Below, in pieces: positions 54,363-62,143 of a stretch of 64,000 bases of DNA. The translations under genes and the position numbers were made by a program. Source of the stretch: Planctomycetota bacterium (GTDB taxonomy: Bacteria > Planctomycetota > Planctomycetia > Planctomycetales > Planctomycetaceae). The stretch is from the NCBI GenBank assembly GCA_014584345.1, contig JACTNB010000006.1:186001-250000 (forward strand). Direction: 5' to 3'. The notes under the pieces were generated by a model. The model saw only the letters and a program-made list of their open reading frames with translations. It made no database searches and was not told where the DNA came from. The number at the start of each line of letters is the position of its first letter. Within the stretch, counting starts at the first letter, position 1.

Positions 54363-55322
54363 ATGGTAACAGCGCGGATTAAGGCTTCCGATCGAACAAA
54401 GGCTTGCCAGCAAGTGGTTACGGTGCTCAAGAAGCATTACGGCAGTCGCCTGGCCTCCTGCGATTTCGACGTACTCGACACTCTGCTCTTTGCAATTTGC
54501 CTGGAAGATGCGTCCTTCGAGCAGGCACGGCAAGCCTTGACTCGATTCAAGGAAGGATTCTTCGATTACAACGAAGCCCGCGTCAGTTCGATTACCGAAC
54601 TGCAACATGTGCTCGGCAATTTGAGCCATGCCGACTGGAAAGCGCTCCGCATTCGCGAGAGCCTGCAGGTTGTATTTGAAGGGCGTTACAGTTTTGAACT
54701 GGAAGACTTGAAGAAAAAGAGCCTGGAAGCCGCCGAGAAATTCCTGCAAAAAATCAGCACACTTACTCCCTTTGCCATCAGTCATACCCTGCTGGCAACC
54801 TTCGGCGCGCATCTGGTCCCCATGGATAATCAGATGCTGAATACCTGCTTGTGGCTGTCCCTCCTGGAAGAAGGGACCGATCTTTCGCATGCCTCGGATT
54901 CCTTCAAATCCGCCATCCGCAAGGCCGACGTGCCTTTGTTCTACAATCTGATTAAACAGTTGGCCAACGACCCGGCCTTCGCGCCTCTGCTGAAACAGTC
55001 GAATTCCGCCAAAACCGAGAATCCCGTCGACAACATCACTCACGCGGTGGATTATCTGAAACAGTTACTCAGCGGACAGATGCCGGCTTCCAAGGGAAAA
55101 ACAACCAAGGGATCCGCCGCTCCCGCACCGGCTCCCAATAAAAAGACAGCAAAGAAATCCACCGAGAAGACAAAAAACGTCGATAAACCCGTGGCAAAAA
55201 AAACCAGTAAAAAATCGCCAACCAAGCCCGAAGGCAAAAAAGCCCCCCCAAAAAAGACTGCCAAGCCTGGCAAGAAAACGGCCCCGCCCGTAAAAAAGAA
55301 AACCAAATCCGCCAAGAAATAA
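54363..55322 (+). CDS. HhH-GPD-like (endonuclease III fold) protein with lysine-rich tail
   Basis: A 319-residue protein. Residues about 15-220 have the all-helical pattern of the endonuclease III/HhH-GPD superfamily: an N-terminal helix FDVLDTLLFAICLEDASFEQAR and the segment FAISHTLLATFGAHLVPMDNQML, where Asp of PMD sits at the place of the catalytic Asp. The usual helix-hairpin-helix LPGVGxKTA with its catalytic Lys is replaced by LTPFAISHT, and the Fe-S cysteines are missing. Residues about 245-319 are a Lys/Pro/Ala/Thr-rich histone-H1-like tail. It is therefore probably a DNA-binding, catalytically altered or inactive protein. The gene lies 63 bp after rbfA. Confidence 0.75.
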   Translation: MVTARIKASDRTKACQQVVTVLKKHYGSRLASCDFDVLDTLLFAICLEDASFEQARQALTRFKEGFFDYNEARVSSITELQHVLGNLSHADWKALRIRESLQVVFEGRYSFELEDLKKKSLEAAEKFLQKISTLTPFAISHTLLATFGAHLVPMDNQMLNTCLWLSLLEEGTDLSHASDSFKSAIRKADVPLFYNLIKQLANDPAFAPLLKQSNSAKTENPVDNITHAVDYLKQLLSGQMPASKGKTTKGSAAPAPAPNKKTAKKSTEKTKNVDKPVAKKTSKKSPTKPEGKKAPPKKTAKPGKKTAPPVKKKTKSAKK

Positions 55323-55652
55323 GCCTGCTTGACTGCCCCCTCCGATCATGAAACACGCCACGACCACGCATGCCGGGGGACGTGGTGTGTTCGTTGTTTC
55401 ACAACGTACGAATGGCATGCAATTGAACACACCTCCCTGGCATGCAATCGCGGCCTGGGTCGCTGTCGCTTGGCCACTTTGGGGCTGCATGTCGGTTGAA
55501 TTCGAGTATCCGGGCAGCAGATAATATCCGGGGGAATCAGATTCGCCCCGGTTGCCTCCGTTTGACCAGGAAGCCAGTTTCGGCACAACCGGGCAGATCC
55601 CTGCTGAAACCCGCCCTTCCCCCCCGATGGCTTCGACTTCGGAGACAACGCG
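55323..55652. other. Intergenic region with hairpin and direct repeat
   Basis: A 330-bp region between the HhH-GPD-like gene and the PHP hydrolase. An 11-bp near-perfect stem (55352-55362 with 55381-55391, one G-T pair) could end the upstream transcript, but it has no T-tract. An 11-bp direct repeat TGGCATGCAAT occurs at 55413-55423 and 55438-55448 and contains the palindrome GCATGC, possibly an operator. No gene is seen. Confidence 0.45.
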
Positions 55653-58214
55653 ATGTCTGCACGCTATTGGCCGCGCCTCGTTTATGCTTTGCTTGCCTGC
55701 TCATCGATTGCCCAGGCAAGTGGGGCCGATGAAGTGGAAGTGCTGATACTGAACGAAGATAACTGGGAGAGTGCGGTACCGGCCGGCAAGGAAGTGGATG
55801 CCATCGCGGGCGATGCCGTCCTGCGAAATCGATATGTCACGGCAGTAATCGCGCAGCCCATCGCCGGGCGCCACGCCAACATGACGATCCGTGATGTGGG
55901 GGGATGCCTCATCGATTACACCTCACGCATCCACCCCAACGATCAACTGGGGGCCTACTTTCCGGGAGCAGGCCGTTTTCAGTTCCACTCCTGGAGTTTC
56001 CACGATGCACTCGACCGTGCCGTAAATGCGGTTGCCTCTCCCCGGTATTCCTCCGCCATGGAAATTCGAGTTCAGTCCACTGCCGCGCCAGGACGTCCGG
56101 ACGTAGTAATTACCTATCGGTTGGAAGCCGATGCCCCCTACCTGCTTGTCACGCAGCAATTCCACAACCCTCACGCGGAGCCCGTCACGATTACATTATC
56201 GGACAACGTGCGACTCGATGGAGGAAAGGAGGATTTACTTAAAACTCCCAATGGCACCCACGAGTTCTTCTGGGGAGATGATCGTTTCTGGCGACAGACC
56301 TACGGGTGGAAAGCCGACCAGCACACGATCACGTCTCGTAGCGATACGAATAGAAGCTCGCTGCTGTACCGCGGGGAAAACCCCGAGGAGGCATTTGCCC
56401 TGCCCCCCGGAGAAACCACTCGCCTGTCTCTCAGAATTCTTGTGGCGGATAATCTGTGCGAAATCCACTCCCTGCTTGCAGAGCAGCAGTCCGCGCCACG
56501 CGGACAGGCGGCACTGACCTTCTCCGCGGCAACACAATTCTTGCCGGGGGCACGCATCGAGTTCACTCGCCAGGGACACTATTTCGGCACACTCTGGACC
56601 GATGGCAGCGGGCGGATCGATCAGAAACTCCCCTTGGGTGAATACCAGATTGAGGTCTCGCATCTCGGCCAGACGGTCATGGAGCAGACCCCCCTCACAA
56701 TGAACAGCGGGTTGAATATCCAGGATTTCGAGGCGGCCCATGCCGTGGGCGTCCTGAAGGTAAACATCGTCGATGAACGGCAGCAGGCTGTGCCTTGCAA
56801 ACTGCAACTGATCCGTGCCGACGTGTTTCCCGCTTTGAATTTTGGCCCCAGTACCGCCGTCGCGGGGGTCAAGAATGTGCGCTATCTTTCCAATGGCTAT
56901 GACGAAATCCTGCTCCCGGCTGGCGACTATGAAGCCATCCTGAGCCGCGGCCCCGAGTACAACGCCGTATTCAAGAAGTTTTCGATCACCGATTCCGCCG
57001 TGACGCGATTATCGGCGGAATTGCCCCGGGTCGTGCAAACCGCGGGCTGGGTCAGTGCCGAGTTTCACAGCCACGCCAGCCCATCGGGCGACACCACGAA
57101 CAGCCCGCTCGGCCGTGTCCTGAACCTGCTCTGCGAACAGATTGAATTTGCTCCTTGCACCGAACACAATCGCATCGACACCTACCAACCCCAGATCGAT
57201 GCCCTGGGCATCCAGACGTTTCTGGCCACCTGCGCGGGCATGGAACTGACCGGTACACCGCTCCCCTTGAATCATCAGAATGCCTTTCCGCTCGAACACC
57301 ACCCGCATGCCCAGGATGGTGGCGGTCCCCTGACGGATGCCAGCCCGGAAGTACAGATCAGGCGACTGAAGGAATGGGACCAGCTTAGCGAAAAACTGAT
57401 TCAGCAGAACCATCCCGATATCGGCTGGCTGTTTTTCGACAAATCCGGCGATGGCATACCCGATGGGGGATTTGCCGAGGCCCTCCCCTTCATCGACGCC
57501 ATGGAGATTCATCCCATCACGTCGATTCTGAAATACGATTCCCTGTCCACCTCGCCCGAGCCCGTCAAGCAAAATCGCATGTTCAACTGGCTGCAGTTGC
57601 TCAACCAGGGATACCGCATCACGGGAGTGGTCAATACCGATGCCCACGATAATTTTCATGGATCGGGGCTGTACCGAAACTGGGTCCGCTGCAGCACCGA
57701 TCTCCCCGCCGAGATTAAGCCCCGGGAGATTGTCGCCTCCGTCAAGCACGGCGCGGTAATAATGTCAAATGGGCCGTATTTAACCGTGGAGGTAACGGAA
57801 TTGCCGACGGCGGGTCAATCGTACGGCCCCGGAGACCTGATGCCGCTCCGAGGCGACTCCGTTCAGGTGACCCTCACGGTTCAGTGCCCGAATTGGTTCG
57901 ATATCGACCGGGTCTATCTGCTGCTTAATGGCAGAACGCTCCCGGAACATGACTTTCGCGTCGGGACGCATGCCAACATGTTCCACAAGGGCCCCCTCAA
58001 ATTCTCCAGTATAATTCCGCTGCGGTTGGCGAAAGACACCCATTTGATTGTCGTAGCGGCAGGGGAACGGTCGCAACTCGGGCCGGTGATGGGACCACAC
58101 GCGGGGAATCAACCCGTGGCCGTTTCCAACCCTGTCTTCATCGATGTTGCAGGGGACGGATTTCAACCCAACTTCGATGTGCTGGACGGGGCCCTGCCGG
58201 TCAAGGGAGAGTAA
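55653..58214 (+). CDS. Secreted CehA/McbA-family PHP metallohydrolase
   Basis: An 853-residue exported protein. A signal peptide (about 1-24, ending IAQASG) is followed by a long beta-rich N-terminal part (to about 455), a PHP metal-dependent hydrolase domain (about 470-700) and a C-terminal beta domain. Metal-binding segments are EFHSHASPSGD, CTEHNRID, and NTDAHDN, fitting the polymerase-and-histidinol-phosphatase fold. Family members hydrolyse esters, carbamates or phosphodiesters; the planctomycete substrate is unknown. The 3' end is 22 bp from the convergent phosphatase gene. Confidence 0.83.
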   Translation: MSARYWPRLVYALLACSSIAQASGADEVEVLILNEDNWESAVPAGKEVDAIAGDAVLRNRYVTAVIAQPIAGRHANMTIRDVGGCLIDYTSRIHPNDQLGAYFPGAGRFQFHSWSFHDALDRAVNAVASPRYSSAMEIRVQSTAAPGRPDVVITYRLEADAPYLLVTQQFHNPHAEPVTITLSDNVRLDGGKEDLLKTPNGTHEFFWGDDRFWRQTYGWKADQHTITSRSDTNRSSLLYRGENPEEAFALPPGETTRLSLRILVADNLCEIHSLLAEQQSAPRGQAALTFSAATQFLPGARIEFTRQGHYFGTLWTDGSGRIDQKLPLGEYQIEVSHLGQTVMEQTPLTMNSGLNIQDFEAAHAVGVLKVNIVDERQQAVPCKLQLIRADVFPALNFGPSTAVAGVKNVRYLSNGYDEILLPAGDYEAILSRGPEYNAVFKKFSITDSAVTRLSAELPRVVQTAGWVSAEFHSHASPSGDTTNSPLGRVLNLLCEQIEFAPCTEHNRIDTYQPQIDALGIQTFLATCAGMELTGTPLPLNHQNAFPLEHHPHAQDGGGPLTDASPEVQIRRLKEWDQLSEKLIQQNHPDIGWLFFDKSGDGIPDGGFAEALPFIDAMEIHPITSILKYDSLSTSPEPVKQNRMFNWLQLLNQGYRITGVVNTDAHDNFHGSGLYRNWVRCSTDLPAEIKPREIVASVKHGAVIMSNGPYLTVEVTELPTAGQSYGPGDLMPLRGDSVQVTLTVQCPNWFDIDRVYLLLNGRTLPEHDFRVGTHANMFHKGPLKFSSIIPLRLAKDTHLIVVAAGERSQLGPVMGPHAGNQPVAVSNPVFIDVAGDGFQPNFDVLDGALPVKGE

Positions 58215-58236
58215 CCCGTTTCAGTAATACCCCGAA

Positions 58237-59058
58237 TCACCAGATTTTCCACCAGCCACGCGACTCGGCGGGGGCACTGGCGGCTTGATGGGCAGCCGGG
58301 GCGGCTGGCTGGCAGGACAAACGTCCTCCACCCGAGTTGAGCACTTGCATTTCCGGCAGCAGGACCGCGCTCAAATGGCCTTCCACTCCCCCGGTCGTAT
58401 CACACAGAATCTTGCGGCGGCGCATCACCACCTTGGGCACCCAGACATGCCCGGAGATTACCGTTTTCTCGCAATCTTCGGGCACGTCCTGTTCCGCATA
58501 ATTCTTTTCGCAGAGCCATTGCGGGCGATTCAGCGTAAAGTCTTTTTGTCGCAAGATTTTGACCTGCATGTCACAGGAAGTATGGGGATCGAGACCGGCA
58601 TGCACCACCAGGTACTGAGGATGTTCGACGATCCAGGGTAGCCGCGCCAGAAACTGCTGCTGCTCGACAGGCATCGCTTGGCGCAGGCCTTCCAGGTCCC
58701 CGAATTCGACCCCGTACGATTCAAATGTGGCTTGGGCGTTGTAATGATCCAGCCAGCGTCCCGACCAGTTGGAATATTCGGGCGTCGGCACCAGCCCCAG
58801 CGAAGCAGCCATGGCTAAATCGTGATTTCCCGCCACCGCCGTCGTTTGGGGATGATACTCCAGAAACTCGAGGACCATGTCCAGGCACCCCCGCGTATCA
58901 GGGCCACGATCGACAAAATCCCCCGCGAAGACTACCCAGCGACGCTCGAAATCGGGCGCATCCTGAATCGCATCCAGCACTATCCCCAACTTCTCGACCT
59001 GGCCGTGCACGTCCCCGATAACTGCCACGGGGCCCGTAATTTCAGTCACTAAATTCAT
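58237..59058 (-). CDS. ApaH/PPP-type metallophosphoesterase
   Basis: A 273-residue cytoplasmic phosphatase of the calcineurin-like PPP/ApaH family. Metal and catalytic motifs are IGDVHG (about 15-20), FAGDFVDRGPDT, VAGNHD, LVVHAGLDP and ISGHVW. It could be a protein Ser/Thr phosphatase or a dinucleoside tetraphosphate hydrolase; the sequence does not decide. The C-terminus is a short Ala/Ser/Pro-rich tail. It is divergent from the zinc-ribbon gene and convergent with the PHP hydrolase. Confidence 0.88.
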   Translation of the reverse strand: MNLVTEITGPVAVIGDVHGQVEKLGIVLDAIQDAPDFERRWVVFAGDFVDRGPDTRGCLDMVLEFLEYHPQTTAVAGNHDLAMAASLGLVPTPEYSNWSGRWLDHYNAQATFESYGVEFGDLEGLRQAMPVEQQQFLARLPWIVEHPQYLVVHAGLDPHTSCDMQVKILRQKDFTLNRPQWLCEKNYAEQDVPEDCEKTVISGHVWVPKVVMRRRKILCDTTGGVEGHLSAVLLPEMQVLNSGGGRLSCQPAAPAAHQAASAPAESRGWWKIW

Positions 59059-59408
59059 AATAACCCGCGATCTTGTTCAGCAGCCCGTGCTTTGCGTCCC
59101 TCCGTGGTTCGCACGCATGGCATTTTGAATTTTCCGGCCGATTCAGACAAGGGGAATTTCAGCCCCCAAGCTCCGACGGCCTGGTCTGCCAGCATTTTCT
59201 GCCCCAAGTACGTGGCTGGCTTGTGATAACTCCTGTCCTGCCGGTAAGATGCGAGAGGGGCATGTTTACGCCGACCTCGGTTCCGCTCCACGCTTTCAAG
59301 CGGGACGCCATATACACAAGTAAATCACCAGCAGCCCGTGATGGACTGCGACACATGATCCGGACCAGTCCCGGCGGCAATCGCATCAAGGGAGGGAGTA
59401 ATTCAAGC
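59059..59408. other. Divergent intergenic region
   Basis: A 350-bp region between the phosphatase (minus) and the zinc-ribbon protein (plus). The frame of the zinc-ribbon gene stays open across it, but the residues are not protein-like and lack the coiled-coil heptads. I find no RNA gene. Confidence 0.5.
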
Positions 59409-60110
59409 ATGGCATCCGTCACGGAATCACTAAAGATTCTGCACGATATTCATCTTCAACTCGAGGGAATTCGCGAAGAATTGGTAAAAGGGCCGCGAGT
59501 CATTCAGGCCCGTCAACGACGGATCGAACAAAAGGAACAGGAACTCCTTGGTGCACAGGAGCAGTTGAAACAGGCCAGGCTAGCATCCGACCGCAAATCC
59601 CTCGACCTCAAAACCCTGGAAAAAAAACTGGAAGACCTCAAGGGAAAGCTGAACACAGCCAGTTCCAATCGGGAATTCGACATCATCCGCGGACAGCTTC
59701 AGGCCGACGAAATGGCGAAATCGGTGCTGGAGGACGAAACGCTTGAACTGTTCGAAAAAGTCGATGAAATCTCTGCCACTTTCCCCGTTATCACCCGGGA
59801 AATTCAACAGGCACAGGACGAACTCAAGCAGTACACCACCAAATTTGAATCCCAGGCTGTCGAATTGCGAAGCAAGGCGGCCCAACTGGAACACGATCTC
59901 GCCGCTGCCGAAAAAACCTTGCCCTCCGAAGCGGCGGAAAAGTATCGCCGACTTGTCCATAGCCGAGGCGCCCGCGCGCTCGCCTTGGTCGACAATTCCG
60001 CCTGCTGCAACTGTTTCGTACAACTTACTTCGCAACAAAAAATTCAAATCAAAACCGGCACAATCGTCTTCTGCTCAAATTGCGGTTCCATGCTGTACCA
60101 GGAAAACTGA
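59409..60110 (+). CDS. Coiled-coil protein with C-terminal C4 zinc ribbon
   Basis: A 233-residue protein. Residues 5-180 form a long Gln/Lys/Glu-rich antiparallel coiled coil, and the C-terminus holds four Cys (C199/C200-x-C202 and C222-x2-C225) as a zinc ribbon (C4-type, zf-RING_7/CT398-like). CT398-like proteins in other bacteria bind regulators of sigma-54 or flagellar/secretion components; here the partner is unknown. The ATG at 59409 has GGAG about 10 nt upstream. Confidence 0.84.
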   Translation: MASVTESLKILHDIHLQLEGIREELVKGPRVIQARQRRIEQKEQELLGAQEQLKQARLASDRKSLDLKTLEKKLEDLKGKLNTASSNREFDIIRGQLQADEMAKSVLEDETLELFEKVDEISATFPVITREIQQAQDELKQYTTKFESQAVELRSKAAQLEHDLAAAEKTLPSEAAEKYRRLVHSRGARALALVDNSACCNCFVQLTSQQKIQIKTGTIVFCSNCGSMLYQEN

Positions 60111-60210
60111 AGACGCGATCCACCGCAACCCTCGAAGGCGGAATATACTCTCCTCGATTTCGGCAGTCTTCCGCGGCCCTGCCCGAGACTCTATTTCCAC
60201 GAGACGACGC

Positions 60211-60585
60211 ATGTCAAACAAACCGAAATTGACACTCGGATCCTGGTTGACGTTTCTGTTTCGTCGGCAACTCCCCCTGGAATCGGAAACAACCGTCTTT
60301 ATTCTTGTCAATGCCTGCGATATCTACATGACCTGGATACTGCTGTCGCATGGCGGGTTTGTCGAATCAAATCCCATCGCCCGATTTTTTCTGGATCATT
60401 GGGGACAAAAGGGATTCGTGGGCTTCAAATTCGCCGTGGTGGCCTTCGTCTGCGTTCTCACGCAGATTATCGCGTTGAAACGAGTCGATGTGGCCCGGCG
60501 CGTGTTGCAACTTGGCACGCTGGTCGTGATGATTGTTGTCATTTACAGCGCCATGTTAATGTACAGGCACGGCTTGATGCAGTGA
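60211..60585 (+). CDS. DUF5658-type small membrane protein
   Basis: A 124-residue protein with three transmembrane helices (about 28-45, 66-86 and 95-115). It has the NACDIYMT and ESNPIARFFL segments found in DUF5658 proteins. Function is unknown. The frame continues upstream into the zinc-ribbon gene, but the ATG at 60211 begins the conserved part. Confidence 0.75.
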   Translation: MSNKPKLTLGSWLTFLFRRQLPLESETTVFILVNACDIYMTWILLSHGGFVESNPIARFFLDHWGQKGFVGFKFAVVAFVCVLTQIIALKRVDVARRVLQLGTLVVMIVVIYSAMLMYRHGLMQ

Positions 60586-60681
60586 TAAAACAGTCTGGGC
60601 CACGCGCCCCCACGGCCTGTTTCCATCTCATAACCTGCGGACTCTGTTATCGATTTTCCCTTCTGCCGGGCTATACCTATC

Positions 60682-62100
60682 ATGAACATTCCCGAAGAAC
60701 TTGTGGCTCAGCTTGCCAGGCATGGACAGTCCCAGCTCGCGCAGTTCTGGCCGGAATTGTCCTTGGCCGAACAGCAGGCCTTACTGCGGCAGATCCAATC
60801 GATCGATTTTCGTGAACTGCCGGATTTGATTACCCAAGCCCGGCAATCCAGCCTCTTGGATACCCAGGAACCGCCGGAATCAATTCAACCGCTGGACCAT
60901 GTGATACGCCTGCCTCAAACCGAACAGGAGCGCCTGCTCTGGGCGGAAGCACACACCCATGGCCAGCGTCTGCTGGATGCCGGCAGGGTGGGCGCGATCC
61001 TCGTTGCCGGAGGTCAGGGAAGCCGTCTCGGGTTTCCCCACCCCAAGGGGATGTATCCCATCGGTCCCGTCACAGATCGCACACTGTTCCAGATATTCTT
61101 CGAGCAGTTACTGGCGTTGTCGAATCGCCATGGCGTGCGCATTCCGTATTTCATCATGACCAGCGATGCAACCCATGCTGAAACAGAGGCCTTTCTACAA
61201 CAGCACGCCTGGTTCGGCTATCCCCCCGAAGACGTGATCCTGTTTCAACAGGGAACAATGCCCGCGGTGGATGCCATTTCGGGCAAGATACTGCTTTCCG
61301 CCCCGGGCGAAATCGCCATGAGTCCCGACGGGCACGGGGGCTTGCTGAATGCCCTGCATCGGGCCGGACTCATCGAGGAAATGCAGAACCGCCAGATCGA
61401 GTACCTGTATTATCACCAGGTCGACAACCCCTGCGCAATACTCTGCGACCCCACCATGATCGGCTTTCACGACCTGCGGGCCGCGGAAATCAGCACCAAG
61501 GTGGTCGCCAAGCGTGATGCCTCCGAAAAGGTTGGCGTACTGGCTCGGCGGAATGGCAAGCAGGCAATCATCGAATATAGCGACCTCCCCTCAACCCTTG
61601 CCGAGCAACGCGACGAACATCAGCAACTCGCCTACTGGGCCGGGAACATTGCCGTGCATGTCTTCAGCCGGGTATTACTCGAGCGGCTCACCTCCGCTGA
61701 GACAGGACTCCCGATTCACATCGCCCACAAAAAAGTCCCCTATATCGACGAGACGGGCACACTCCAGGAACCCGACAAACCCAACGCCTGGAAGTTCGAA
61801 CAATTTATTTTTGATGCCATCCCCAGGGCTCATTCCGCCCTGGTCATCGAAACCGAACGCACGCGGGAATTCAATCCGGTCAAGAACGCGGAAGGTCTCG
61901 ATTCTCCCGCTGCCGTGCGAGAGGCGCTACTGAATCTCGGCAAGCAATGGCTCAGAGAAGCCGGGTATTCTCCTTCCGAGACTCTACGCGTAGAAATCAG
62001 CCCCCTGTTGGCCCTTGCCCCGGAAGACCTTAAGGGACAGCTTGATCCCGCGCAGCTTCAAGAGGACGAATTATTGCTCGTCCCCTCGGCGGAAGATTAA
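60682..62100 (+). CDS. Eukaryote-type UDP-sugar pyrophosphorylase (UAP1/UDPGP family)
   Basis: A 472-residue nucleotidyltransferase that makes a UDP-sugar from UTP and a sugar 1-phosphate. It has the UDPGP-family motif VAGGQGSRLGFPHPKGMYPIG near residues 109-129, then FIMTSDATHAETEAF, PDGHGGLLNAL, YHQVDNPCA and EYSDLP. These features are those of the eukaryotic UDP-N-acetylglucosamine pyrophosphorylase subfamily rather than bacterial GlmU or GalU. It most likely makes UDP-GlcNAc or a related UDP-hexose for envelope glycans. The size agrees with UAP1. Confidence 0.88.
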   Translation: MNIPEELVAQLARHGQSQLAQFWPELSLAEQQALLRQIQSIDFRELPDLITQARQSSLLDTQEPPESIQPLDHVIRLPQTEQERLLWAEAHTHGQRLLDAGRVGAILVAGGQGSRLGFPHPKGMYPIGPVTDRTLFQIFFEQLLALSNRHGVRIPYFIMTSDATHAETEAFLQQHAWFGYPPEDVILFQQGTMPAVDAISGKILLSAPGEIAMSPDGHGGLLNALHRAGLIEEMQNRQIEYLYYHQVDNPCAILCDPTMIGFHDLRAAEISTKVVAKRDASEKVGVLARRNGKQAIIEYSDLPSTLAEQRDEHQQLAYWAGNIAVHVFSRVLLERLTSAETGLPIHIAHKKVPYIDETGTLQEPDKPNAWKFEQFIFDAIPRAHSALVIETERTREFNPVKNAEGLDSPAAVREALLNLGKQWLREAGYSPSETLRVEISPLLALAPEDLKGQLDPAQLQEDELLLVPSAED

Positions 62101-62143
62101 CCCTCTCCCCCAAGCGTCTAATGCCTGGCGTCTCACGCGGGGA

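Noticed and set aside
59073..59408. 112-residue N-terminal extension of the zinc-ribbon protein
   Set aside because: It has no coiled-coil pattern and starts next to a divergent gene.
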